From: Lewinellaceae bacterium | Lineage (GTDB): Bacteria; Bacteroidota; Bacteroidia; Chitinophagales; Saprospiraceae | Length of the DNA: 64,000 nt | Assembly: GCA_020636095.1 (NCBI GenBank) | Contig: JACJYN010000002.1 | Coordinates: 372,001-436,000, forward strand | Direction: 5' to 3' | Shown: one piece after another, positions 38,731-47,257 of the stretch | Layout: the number at the start of each line of letters is the position of its first letter | Position numbering within the stretch: the stretch's first letter is position 1 | Made by a program: the position numbers and the translations under genes | The notes under the pieces: model-generated | Databases searched by the model: none | What the model saw: the letters and a program-made list of their open reading frames with translations, nothing else | What the model was told of the DNA's origin: nothing

Positions 38731-39195
38731 TTTGGTGTTTATTATGGCCCGCTCGGCGCCTGCAATGAGACACCGAAAACCACAGCGAAAAAAACCTAAG
38801 GTTTTCTTTGGCTCAACTGCTTACTAATTTAGGAATCGATTCTTGTAATCCGAACAATTGGTGTAAATTTTTTCGGCCTTGCATTAAACCCTCTGTCCTC
38901 TTCCCTATCAGCGCAACTATCTGGATGCTGAAAAAAGGGGGAGAACTCCTATCCGCCGGATTCGGGCAGCCAACTGCCGGCTGTTGTTTCGGATCCCGGC
39001 TTGTTTGACTTCCCGGTAGATTTCCGTTTATGTAGCCTCTCCTATAACTCCTTTTCATCGCCGGGAACCCTGTTACCTGTTCCCTTTTACCAAAAATCCA
39101 GCGGCCGGCGGCCAGAAAACTTTTTCTTTCCAGATCACCTTCTGTGTGAAAAATTGAAAGCAATTGATGTAAATTACCTCACTAAATCAAACCGC
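38731..39195. other. gene-free region upstream of the sigma factor
   Basis: About 465 bases with no convincing gene. The frame of the sigma factor is open back to 39001, but the residues there (serine/phenylalanine-rich, no family similarity) look non-coding. The region holds the presumed promoter of the sigma-anti-sigma-CHAT operon, which I could not place. Confidence 0.4.
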
Positions 39196-39786
39196 TTGTC
39201 AGACCCCGGGCCGCTCCATGCTGAAAAACTCATATCGGCTCTCCAATCCGGGAGTATGGAAGCTGTGGAAAGCCTCTACGCAGACTACCGGGAAGACTTC
39301 TTCCGCTGGGCAGGCCGTCGTTTTCAGGCGCCCCGGCAGGATTTCGAGGACGCCTGGCAGGAGGCGGTTTTTGCTTTCTACGAACAAGTAGCTTCCCGCA
39401 AACTGGCCACGCTGAGATACAGCGCCCGCACCTGGTTGTTCGCTGTCGGACACCGGCGATTGCTGAACTACCACCGCAAAACCAGGAGGATTTTCTGGAA
39501 AGACGAAATTGACGATGCGCTGGTGAAAGACCCGGTTTTCCAGTCCTTCCCGGAGGAGGAGCCGCAAGCGGAAGAAAGGGCGAGCCTGATGGCCGCCATG
39601 CAGGAAGTGTCGCCGCAGTGCGGAGAGTTATTGAAACAGCGGTTTTTCCTCGAAAGAAGCATCCCCGAGATGCAGGGGGCGCTGGGTTACCAATCCACTA
39701 ACGCCTTGAGCGTTTCACTGTCGAGGTGCCTGAAAAGATTGAAAGAGATAATAACGGACAAACAAGGCCAAGCCATTGGCGAATAG
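39196..39786 (+). CDS. ECF-type RNA polymerase sigma factor
   Basis: About 196 residues from a TTG at 39196; ATG at 39256 would cut into region 2 and an ATG at 39001 would add non-homologous sequence, so the start is uncertain. Region 2 is visible (VESLYADYREDFFRWAGRRF, then DFEDAWQEAVFAFYEQV), and so is a region 4 HTH (LKQRFFLERSIPEMQGALGY then SRCLKRLKEI). Group IV sigma factors direct envelope or stress regulons. It is the first gene of an operon with a membrane anti-sigma-like protein (32 bases downstream) and a TPR-CHAT protein. Confidence 0.88.
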   Translation: MSDPGPLHAEKLISALQSGSMEAVESLYADYREDFFRWAGRRFQAPRQDFEDAWQEAVFAFYEQVASRKLATLRYSARTWLFAVGHRRLLNYHRKTRRIFWKDEIDDALVKDPVFQSFPEEEPQAEERASLMAAMQEVSPQCGELLKQRFFLERSIPEMQGALGYQSTNALSVSLSRCLKRLKEIITDKQGQAIGE

Positions 39787-39818
39787 AAAAAACCTTTGAG
39801 GTTTTGAATAACGATGAG

Positions 39819-40709
39819 ATGGAAGACCAGAATGCAGACCAAATCGAACGCTACTTCCGCAACGAACTGACTTCGGCGGAGCGGAAGGCCTTTGAACGGC
39901 GCCGGGCGAAGGACGAGGCCTTCCGGCAGGAAACCGAATTGCACGGCAAGGCCCGGCAGGCCATCCGTTTGAAGGAGAAAGCGGAAGTGCTGTCGAGGCT
40001 CTCAGCACGGGGCAGACAACTCGATGAACAAAGGAAACCAACCGGCCGCTACCGGCCCTGGTGGCTGGGCGGAGGCCTGGCCTTATTGCTGGCGGCCTTT
40101 TTCTGGCTGCAATGGAAGGGCGAGCCATCGACAAAAACGCAAAGCCCGCCCGTCGTTTCACCCCAGGAGGGTACTCAACAAGCTGTGCCGCCCAACACGG
40201 AACAGGCGCCCCAGCCTGCCGAAACGCAGCCTGTTCAGAGACAGGAACGGCAACCGCCGGTTGCCTCCGGCAAGGAAAAGCAAGAGCTCCTTTTTGCCCA
40301 ATATTTCCAACCTTACAAAGACGAGACGCTGGAGCCGTCGGTGCGAGGGGATGAAGAACCGTCGGCATCGGATACCTTTCAGCAACTGTATTGGGACGGC
40401 AAGTACCGGGAGGCGCTGGCGCAGTTTGAAAACCTGCCCCCGGCGGCTAAAAACAACGACAACTGGTTGTTCATCCAGGCGGAATGCCTGCTGATGACGG
40501 GCAAGGCAGGGGCGGCGGCAACGCTGTTGGAAGCCATACTGGCCAACGACCGCAGCCGCTTCATGCCGGAAGCCTCGTGGCACCTGGCGCTGGCTTATTT
40601 AAAATCGGGGAATATGGAAAAGGCAAAAAGGCAGCTGGGTATCATCGTCGGCGAGGTGAATTCCCCCTGGCAGGAGGATGCTGCCGCCCTGCTGAAAGCC
40701 TTGAGGTAA
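39819..40709 (+). CDS. membrane protein of anti-sigma-like layout with TPR tail
   Basis: I choose the ATG at 39819 (MEDQNADQIERYFRNELTSA); the frame is open 93 bases upstream but overlaps the sigma gene. The 296-residue product has a cytoplasmic helical N-terminus (about 1-70: ERYFRNELTSAERKAFERRR), one membrane helix (~77-96, WWLGGGLALLLAAFFWLQW), a proline/glutamine-rich periplasmic linker, and a C-terminal two- to three-TPR domain (about 190-290). The N-terminal part resembles anti-sigma domains that grip ECF factors. With the sigma gene just upstream, it likely senses a periplasmic signal. The TPRs could contact the downstream CHAT protein; this is inference. Confidence 0.75.
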   Translation: MEDQNADQIERYFRNELTSAERKAFERRRAKDEAFRQETELHGKARQAIRLKEKAEVLSRLSARGRQLDEQRKPTGRYRPWWLGGGLALLLAAFFWLQWKGEPSTKTQSPPVVSPQEGTQQAVPPNTEQAPQPAETQPVQRQERQPPVASGKEKQELLFAQYFQPYKDETLEPSVRGDEEPSASDTFQQLYWDGKYREALAQFENLPPAAKNNDNWLFIQAECLLMTGKAGAAATLLEAILANDRSRFMPEASWHLALAYLKSGNMEKAKRQLGIIVGEVNSPWQEDAAALLKALR

Positions 40710-40737
40710 CGTACTTTCACCCTTCAACTAAAATGTT

Positions 40738-43700
40738 ATGAAAAAGGCGCTCCTTTCCTTTGGTTTGCTTTTTGCTTTTTGCTTTTCCGGTTTCGGGCAG
40801 GTGGATACCGCGGCGGTGGCAAGGGGGGTGGATAGTATGATTGAGTTGTCCAGGGTGCTTACCGAAAAAAAAGACTTCAATAAAGCACTTGAAGTCAGTG
40901 AAACCGCTGAAAAACTAGCTTTGGAAAAGTTGGGCAGGGAAACGGTTGCGTATGCAGACGTTTGCTATAACCATGGAGTCGTGTTTCAAATGAAAATGGA
41001 AAACGCAGAAGCAGAAAAGTGGTGGCTTGAAAGCCTTGCTATCCGAAAAAGGGTATTGGGCAAGGAAAACCCTGACTATGCCCAAAGTTTGAACAACTTA
41101 GCCATTTTTTACACAAGCATGGGCGATTATGAGAAAGCGATGCCACTCAATCTCGAATCCATTTCCATCCGGGAAAAAACACTTGGAAAAGAGCATGCTG
41201 AGTATGCCCGAAGCCTGAATAGCCAGGCGATACTGTACTACTACCTCGGAAGCTATGAACAAGCCGAGCCATTGTATCTTGAAGCTAAAGCCATTTGGGG
41301 GAAAACATCGGGCGTCGAACATCCCGACTATGCAAACAGCCTGAATAATTTAGCGGTGCTTTACAAAGCAATGGGCGATTATGAGAAAGCCGAAGTGCTC
41401 TACCTTGAAACCAAAGGCATCCGGGAGAAATTGGGTAAAGAAAATTCAGAGTATGCCAGAGTGCTAAACAACTTGGCATTGCTTTATCAGAACATGGGCA
41501 ATTATGAGAAAGCCGAAACACTTTGCCTGGAATCCAAGGCCATTCGAGAAAAAATATTAGGTAAAGCCCACCCTGATTATGCATGGAGCCTGAACGTACT
41601 GGCGATTTTGTATAAATCTATGGGGAAATATGAGCAAGCTGAACCGCTTTACCTTGAAGCCAAAGCAATTCTGGAAGAAGCACTAGGAAAAGAGTATTCT
41701 GGAAATTATCTGGTTATAAACAACTTAGCGACGCTATTTAAGTCGGTGGGGAAATATGGAGAGGCCGAAGCCCTTCTCCTCGAAGCAAACGCCAATTTAG
41801 AAAAAACATTTGGCAGGAAACATCCTAACTACGCTATTAGCTTGAATAACCTGGCACATTTGTACGCTTCCATGAACAATTACGAAAAGGCGGAACAGTT
41901 CTATCTTGAAGCTGAAGCAATCCTGAAAATAGCACTGGGCGAGGAACACCCTGAATACCTCAAGAGCCTGATCGGCCTGGCAAATTTGCACGTTGTTACT
42001 GGCCGTCCTACCCAAGCGGCAGCCTTATACAACGAAGCCGAAAAACTTCAGCAAGCTCTCCTCGCCAAAGCCTTGCACCACCTCTCCGAACGGGAATTGA
42101 ACAAGTACCTCCTCCTGTTTTCAGAGAATCAAGCCCGCACCCTATCCCTTACACAAATTCCTGCTGCGCCAAATCTTTTGATCACCCGAACTGCCTACAA
42201 TAACTCCCTTTTTTACACAGGCTTTCTCCTCAACGCTTCTTGTCAAATCAGTAACTTAGCACACGACGACTCTATCTCCACAGTAAAATACAACCTCTTC
42301 AAATCCTATCACCGCCGACTTGCCAAGCAATATGCCCTGCCCGTTTCCGACCGGGACAGCACCCTCGTCGCCGAACTCGAAACCAAAGCCAACGACACCG
42401 AAAAAGACCTCGCCCACACCGTCGCCGGCTTCGGCGAAGCCCTGCGGCAAGTCAGCTGGCAGGAAGTGCAGGCCGCCCTGCAACCCGGCGAAGCCGCCAT
42501 CGAGTTCATCCGTTTCGATTACTACAATCCTCAACCTACCGACAGCGTCCTCTACGCCGCCCTGCTTTTGAAGCCGGGGATAGAAAGCCCTGCCTTCATC
42601 AACCTCTTTGAAGAAAAGCAACTCGAAGCGCTACTCGAACCGCTCGCCGGTTTGGGTGGCGACGGCTGGAACGAACTCTACGCCGGAAAGATGGGCGAGT
42701 CCCTCCACCAACTGCTCTGGCAACCGGTGGAAGCCCATCTTGATGGGGTAAAAACCGTGTATTTTTCCCCGTCCGGGCTGTTGCACCGACTAAACCTGGG
42801 CGCCATCCCCTCCGGCAAAAGCGCTACCCTTTCTGATCACCTTGAACTGGTGGCCATGGGCAGCACGCGGCAGTTAACAGTAGCCAATGGGCAGCAAACA
42901 GCGGCCGGCGCAGAAACAGCTGTCATTTTCGGCGGCATCCAATACGAAATGGACAGCACCGCTATCTCCCCGGCGGAACCCGAGGGCCTGGCCAACCGCC
43001 ACCGGGGGCCGTCCTTCAGCCAAACCGACTCCAGCCTGCGGGGCGGAACGTGGAAGTACCTCAAATACTCGGACAAGGAAGCCGACAATATCCAATCACT
43101 GTTACAAACCGCCGGTTTTCAGACAGAGGCGCGCAAGGGTTATGCCGCTACTGAAGAGGCATTCAAACTTTTGGGGAGAGGCCGGCCTTCGCCGCGGATA
43201 CTGCATGTTTCGACGCATGGGTTCTTCTTTCCGGAAGCCCCCCCCAGCCCCCCCGAAGGGGGGGAGAATGCAGGCAACTCCCCCCCTTCGGGGGGGCTGA
43301 ATGCAGGCAACTCCCCCCCTTCGGGGGGGCTGGGGGGGCCCTTCAAGGCCTCCGAACATCCCCTGATCCGCTCCGGCCTCCTCCTCGCCGGGGCCAACTA
43401 TGCCTGGCAGGCGGGCCAGCCACTCGGCAAGCGGGAAGACGGCATCCTCACCGCCTACGAGATCAGCCAGATGGACCTGCGCCATACGGAACTCGTAGTG
43501 CTGTCCGCCTGCGAAACGGGGCTGGGCGACATCCGCGGCAACGAGGGCGTCTATGGCTTGCAGCGGGCCTTCCGGATTGCCGGAGCGAAGTACCTCATCA
43601 TGTCCCTCTGGCAGGTTCCCGACTTCCAGACCCAGGAGCTGATGACGTTTTTCTACCAAAAATGGCTGGAGGAAAAAATGACGGTGCGGCAGGCGCTGAA

Positions 43701-43773
43701 GGCAGCGCAGGAGGAGATGAGGCAGAAAAGGTACGAGCCGTTTTACTGGGCAGGGTTTGTGCTGGTGGAGTGA
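40738..43773 (+). CDS. secreted TPR-CHAT protease-like protein
   Basis: A 1011-residue protein with a signal peptide (MKKALLSFGLLFAFCFSGFG-Q). Residues ~35-440 are about nine TPR_12-type repeats of 42 residues (YARSLNNLAxLYxxMGxYEKAEPLYLEA). The C-terminal ~320 residues are a caspase-like CHAT domain with the catalytic pair His~827 (LHVSTHGFF) and Cys~925 (LSACETGLG). CHAT proteases are caspase/separase relatives and often work in signalling or defence. The signal peptide places this one in the periplasm, unlike most characterised defence CHATs. It is the third gene of the sigma/anti-sigma operon. A GC-rich palindromic insertion of ~35 codons lies just after the catalytic His strand. Confidence 0.92.
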   Translation: MKKALLSFGLLFAFCFSGFGQVDTAAVARGVDSMIELSRVLTEKKDFNKALEVSETAEKLALEKLGRETVAYADVCYNHGVVFQMKMENAEAEKWWLESLAIRKRVLGKENPDYAQSLNNLAIFYTSMGDYEKAMPLNLESISIREKTLGKEHAEYARSLNSQAILYYYLGSYEQAEPLYLEAKAIWGKTSGVEHPDYANSLNNLAVLYKAMGDYEKAEVLYLETKGIREKLGKENSEYARVLNNLALLYQNMGNYEKAETLCLESKAIREKILGKAHPDYAWSLNVLAILYKSMGKYEQAEPLYLEAKAILEEALGKEYSGNYLVINNLATLFKSVGKYGEAEALLLEANANLEKTFGRKHPNYAISLNNLAHLYASMNNYEKAEQFYLEAEAILKIALGEEHPEYLKSLIGLANLHVVTGRPTQAAALYNEAEKLQQALLAKALHHLSERELNKYLLLFSENQARTLSLTQIPAAPNLLITRTAYNNSLFYTGFLLNASCQISNLAHDDSISTVKYNLFKSYHRRLAKQYALPVSDRDSTLVAELETKANDTEKDLAHTVAGFGEALRQVSWQEVQAALQPGEAAIEFIRFDYYNPQPTDSVLYAALLLKPGIESPAFINLFEEKQLEALLEPLAGLGGDGWNELYAGKMGESLHQLLWQPVEAHLDGVKTVYFSPSGLLHRLNLGAIPSGKSATLSDHLELVAMGSTRQLTVANGQQTAAGAETAVIFGGIQYEMDSTAISPAEPEGLANRHRGPSFSQTDSSLRGGTWKYLKYSDKEADNIQSLLQTAGFQTEARKGYAATEEAFKLLGRGRPSPRILHVSTHGFFFPEAPPSPPEGGENAGNSPPSGGLNAGNSPPSGGLGGPFKASEHPLIRSGLLLAGANYAWQAGQPLGKREDGILTAYEISQMDLRHTELVVLSACETGLGDIRGNEGVYGLQRAFRIAGAKYLIMSLWQVPDFQTQELMTFFYQKWLEEKMTVRQALKAAQEEMRQKRYEPFYWAGFVLVE
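43237..43342. repeat. in-frame GC-rich palindromic/tandem repeat inside the CHAT gene
   Basis: Three C/G palindromes of the form CCCCCCC-TTCG-GGGGGGG (around 43246-43265, 43279-43299 and 43311-43332). The last two sit in a perfect 33-bp tandem duplication (43267-43299 and 43300-43332), which encodes the 11-residue unit NAGNSPPSGGL twice. It lies in the loop after LHVSTHGFFF, before the rest of the CHAT core. It keeps the frame, so it may be a mobile palindromic unit tolerated in a surface loop. Confidence 0.85.
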
Positions 43774-43776
43774 TTC

Positions 43777-43999
43777 ATGCCGCGATCATCCTGATCGCAA
43801 GGCCCGAATAAATGGCACGAGCCGCTTTTCCAGGCAGTGTTCTATCCCTTTTCATACAACCTCTACTCGCGGAAGCAGGATGATCGCGGCACGAGCCGGA
43901 AAAGAACTTAACCGATAGCCGTAATAACCTTTAGGAGAAACAAAGCAACCTCTTCTTCTGAAAGGAGGGCCCTGCGATCAGGATGATCGCGGCACGAGC
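43777..43999. repeat. three copies of a ~24-bp palindromic repeat (GATCAGGATGATCGCGGCACG)
   Basis: Copy (a) at 43777-43800 is inverted; copies (b) 43875-43897 and (c) 43973-43999 are direct. They share GGATGATCGCGGCA. Copies (a) and (c) match nearly throughout. Copy (c) lies in the coding region of the nucleotidyltransferase gene, where it encodes the run SCRDHPDRRA near the C-terminus; (a) and (b) lie in the spacer between that gene and the CHAT gene. Confidence 0.7.
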
Positions 44000-44651
44000 G
44001 GATGGAAAGCGCTTTCTTTACCGTCTCATTGTCTGGCTCCTGAGACAACAGCCATTCCCCACCGGCTGATTTGGAGAGTAGCCGGCCTTCATGGACGAAT
44101 GCCAAAACCCGGCAAGCATTCAGAACCGAATTCTGGCCTTTAGGGTCGTGGAAGGCGTCGAGGATTTTGGTTTGATGCCATCGGAGCATTTCCAGGAAAG
44201 CGCCGGCCAGCAGGTGCTTTTCAACTGGAGCAAAGAACCGGTTGGGGGTTTTCCCGAAAAGGGTGACGCCATGCCTGCGGCAAAGTTCGATGAAGATCAA
44301 CATTTCTTTGGCGTGGCCGGCCTCCCACCCTTCCTGCTTCCAGCTCGCTCCGGTAGCAAACCAAAATTCATAGGGGGGCTCGTTGGCAATATTGGCCACG
44401 GCATCCTTCGTCAACAGCACCAGGTCGAGGCCTTTGGCAGGACATGGAAAATGTTGGTGATCCAGCTTTTCCGCAAGGTCATTTTTTTGTGTATCTGTAA
44501 GTGGATTGAATAGTACGCCAACGACGTCCAGATCGCTTTTGCCTTCCTGGTATGCTCCAAGGCAAGCGGAGCCAATGAGGTATAGGCCAGTGAGGTTATT
44601 TCCCAGCGTTTCCTGAAATTTCAATGACAGTTGATGTAGATATTCATCCAT
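43908..44651 (-). CDS. nucleotidyltransferase, aminoglycoside adenylyltransferase-like (DUF4111)
   Basis: I choose ATG at 44651 (MDEYLHQLSLKFQ), because the extra N-terminal part of the longer frame has no family similarity. The 247-residue product has the Pol-beta-type nucleotidyltransferase motif GSACLGAYQEGKSDLDVVGVL (GS...DxD) near residues 27-47, then a helical C-terminal domain (LNACRVLAFVHEGRLLSKSAGGEW) as in ANT(3'')/AadA-like enzymes. Antibiotic modification is possible but not shown. Near the end, SCRDHPDRRA is encoded by a repeat copy and interrupts the normal C-terminal helix. It is antisense to, and separate from, the GG peptide gene. Confidence 0.85.
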   Translation of the reverse strand: MDEYLHQLSLKFQETLGNNLTGLYLIGSACLGAYQEGKSDLDVVGVLFNPLTDTQKNDLAEKLDHQHFPCPAKGLDLVLLTKDAVANIANEPPYEFWFATGASWKQEGWEAGHAKEMLIFIELCRRHGVTLFGKTPNRFFAPVEKHLLAGAFLEMLRWHQTKILDAFHDPKGQNSVLNACRVLAFVHEGRLLSKSAGGEWLLSQEPDNETVKKALSIRSCRDHPDRRALLSEEEVALFLLKVITAIG

Positions 44652-44888
44652 GAGCTCTAAATAAATCCTTTTTGAAAAAACTTTCTTTCCTCTGCTAAGA
44701 TTTCCCACCCTCGCGTGACTACCTCCTGAAACGCTGAAAAAGCGGCCCCGGCAGGCAGCCGGGGGGAGGTGAAAATCCTTCATTCAGCCATTATCATTTT
44801 ATCATTTCACCACATTCCAGTTCTGGCTGCACCCAACCGGCCTGGCGAAGCCATGCCAAAAAGGCAGCTTTCTAAAACCGTTAATACT

Positions 44889-45014
44889 ATGAAACAGAAA
44901 AAGCAAAAGAGCCTGGATGCATTCCTGTCTCAACAGATCAGCCTATACCAGCAAAAACAGGTGAAGGGCGGGCAGGATGACTCCATCGTCACTACAGATG
45001 TGATCAATGGATAA
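44889..45014 (+). CDS. 41-residue GG-leader peptide (candidate natural-product precursor)
   Basis: I choose the ATG at 44889, which begins a lysine/glutamine-rich leader (MKQKKQKSLDAFLSQQIS) followed by LYQQKQVKGG and a short acidic tail, QDDSIVTTDVING. The pattern, a helical leader ending in a double glycine and a short core, resembles the GG-Bacteroidales type of precursor peptides (lanthipeptide or similar). Core residues include Ser and two Thr but no Cys. No maturation enzyme or peptidase-exporter is in the window, so the product is unproven. The stop is 12 bases from a convergent broken gene. Confidence 0.6.
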   Translation: MKQKKQKSLDAFLSQQISLYQQKQVKGGQDDSIVTTDVING

Positions 45015-45026
45015 TAGGGCGGATCA

Positions 45027-46488
45027 TTAGCCAGTCCCCTTTTTCAGCATCAAACGCTGCTTTTCCAGCAGCCAGTTCTTTGAAACCAACGGGATCGTGG
45101 CCTCGGTCTCTTCCAGGATCGATTGCCACTGAGCAGCGGCGCCGTCAGGGCCGGCGCAGGCACGCACCATTTTTCTCATTATCCTGGCAAAATGCAATTC
45201 GGCGCTTATCCGCCCCCGGCTGAAGACCTTCTGCCGGCGGAGGAATTTATCAAAAGCTTCGGTTTTTGCCTCCACCAGTTCCTGGAGATTCGGCTTGTCG
45301 AGCATCATTTCAAACAGGCATCTCAAGGACAAAGACTGGCGGCGAAGCTGGTACCCCATGTCAGTATCCGGAATGTCGGCCAGCAGGCCATAAGCTGTCT
45401 CAAACCGCCCCTGATAGAAAAACAGGAAAGCATTGGCCAGCGAAACGGCGTCGGCGGCAATCTTCGGATGGAGCCGGACGGATTGCTCCCGGATGAATTG
45501 TTCCGTCCATTCCCATTCCCGGCAAACGGAAGCACATACGGCAATGTTGATAAACCAGATATCGGGAAAAATGCCATTGTCCAGAAACAGCGCGTGGTCA
45601 ACCCCCAATCTGCTGAGCTCGAACAACTCCCGGAAAAACAATGAACTATCAAGGGCGGCCAAGCTGTTCCCGAAATTCATGAGGTAGGTGAGCACCTCCA
45701 CCTGCACTTGTCTGCCCAGCCGCTCCCGTTGTTTGAGGAAGGTGTTTTTCAGGTTGAAAAACCGCTCCTCCGTCAGTACTTTCGAGGTTGATCTCCAACA
45801 AGAGGAGGTAGATACGGATGGCAGGGTCAAGGTCCGCCAGCGTCGCCTCGGCATAGTCCATGAGGGGGCTCAGGAGCGGATACTCCGCTTCTTCGGAGAG
45901 CAGGTTGGCGCGGGCGGAGAGTTCTACGGAGAGCCTGAGTTTGGCAAAGGCGTAAAATTCATCGAGCCGCCGCAGCGCTTCCCGCAGCGGAAGGCTCTCA
46001 TTGGACAGCCCGTTGGTTTCGGGGTGAAAGTGCAGGTTGACGTTCAGCAGGAAGGCGTGGAGCAGGCCTTCCATTTCCGTCCCCGGTTGGGCGTCAATGT
46101 TTTTCAAAGCCGATTCCGTCGTTTGCACAAACCGGGCGTACAGCTGACGCCGGCCGAAAGCTTTCGCCAGCAGCCTGGCTTGCATAATATCGTTGCTTCG
46201 CAGCTGCTCGGCAATGAGGAACTGCTCCGCCGCTTTGTGCATGGCTGCCATCAGCACCCGCAGCACGGCGCCCTCGAACGGGGCGGCTTCGCCATACATC
46301 GCTCGCCAGGTTGCCAGGCGTTCCAGTTCAGGGTGCCCGAAAACAAGGCTATGGCGGTTGAGGTAATCGTAAAACACAGGTAGCCGCTTGTTGGCATTGT
46401 GGTAAGGTGAATGGAGGAACTTGCCGAAGGATCTCCATTCTTCCAGGCTAAAACGGCGAAGCAGGGCCAATAGGCTCGATTGGTGCAT
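45027..46488 (-). pseudogene. conserved Bacteroidota helical-repeat protein, broken by a +1 frameshift
   Basis: Two frames on the same strand form one gene. From ATG 46488 (MHQSSLLALLRRFSLEEWRS) the first frame runs through LLLLEINLE near 45784, and the second continues VLTEERFFNLKNTFLKQ to the stop at 45027. One extra A in the CTCGAAAGTACTG tract near 45783 accounts for the shift. The restored product would be about 485 residues, all alpha-helical, of a type seen in Saprospiria (a conserved EWRSFGKFLHSPYHN near the N-terminus). No function known. The break may be a sequencing error, because adjacent regions also show single-base indels. Confidence 0.75.
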
Positions 46489-47257
46489 AGGTTTCAGAAA
46501 AAAAGCGACGCCGGAATAGCCGGTTCCCCGCAGAAATGAGAGGCTGCTTTTTTGCGAAAACAAACTAAGCAATTTTATTCAACTTACTGAAATTCAGCTT
46601 GATGATCTCAAGGAAACGGTAAAAAAACAATGAAAACAGTCCGAAAAATTTTGCAAAGCTGAAAATTTGTCTTTGCGCGAGTGGCCCGGGTCCTGTTCCT
46701 TTGTAGAAAATAGGTGACTGTTTAGGTGTTCCGGTTTTATGGTTTTTCGGTATTGCGGCCAGATGCTTTTGGAGGCCATACCTCGTCTAACGGTGGGCCT
46801 GCATCAGATAACTGCAATACCACAAAACCGACCTGCCTACCTGCGATGAGCAGGCAGGAATACCATCATACCTAAATAGATACGAAAATAGGCGGCTTTA
46901 TGGGCTTTAAACCGCTTCAATCATCCTGAAGGAAATTTACTAACGAACCCCAAAACACCTTTTCTTTGTGACTATTTAGGTGGTTTGCCGCCCAACTCGG
47001 TTTTATTGCCACGAAGACACAAAAATTTATCCGGCTGAACGGACGGACACAAAGATTACACAAAGCCTTAGTGCGATCTTTGTGCCTTGGTGTCTTTGTG
47101 GCAAGAGCTTCTTGACCCTGCTAAATAGTTACTTTTCCTTTCCATCTAAATCTTTCAGAATCAAGGTACATGAAGACACCTTTACCTGTCCTGGCATTGC
47201 TATGCCTGTTCTCTAAACCGCAAAACCATCATTTCATTTACCCTTAATTTTTTTCAC
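46489..47257. other. gene-free region with inverted repeats
   Basis: About 770 bases between divergent genes, with no coding sequence seen. It contains the 47006-47104 inverted-repeat unit. It also has GGTTTTATGGTTTTTCGGTATTGCGGCC-like sequence near 46733-46761, answered in reverse by GCAATACCACAAAACCGACCT near 46822-46842, and a related sequence near 57423. These look like degenerate palindromic elements. Promoters for both flanking genes are not obvious. Confidence 0.4.
47006..47104. repeat. 99-bp inverted-repeat unit (GCCACGAAGACACA type)
   Basis: TTGCCACGAAGACACA (47006-47021) pairs with TGTCTTTGTGGCAA (47091-47104), with an inner CACAAAGAT / ATCTTTGTG pairing. Units ending in GCCACGAAG...CTTTGTGGC recur in many bacterial genomes as small palindromic repeats. 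Only one copy lies in this window. Confidence 0.55.

Noticed and set aside
45027..46488. Programmed ribosomal frameshift
   Set aside because: There is no classical slippery heptamer with downstream structure, and several nearby genes have similar single-base breaks, so error or decay is more likely.
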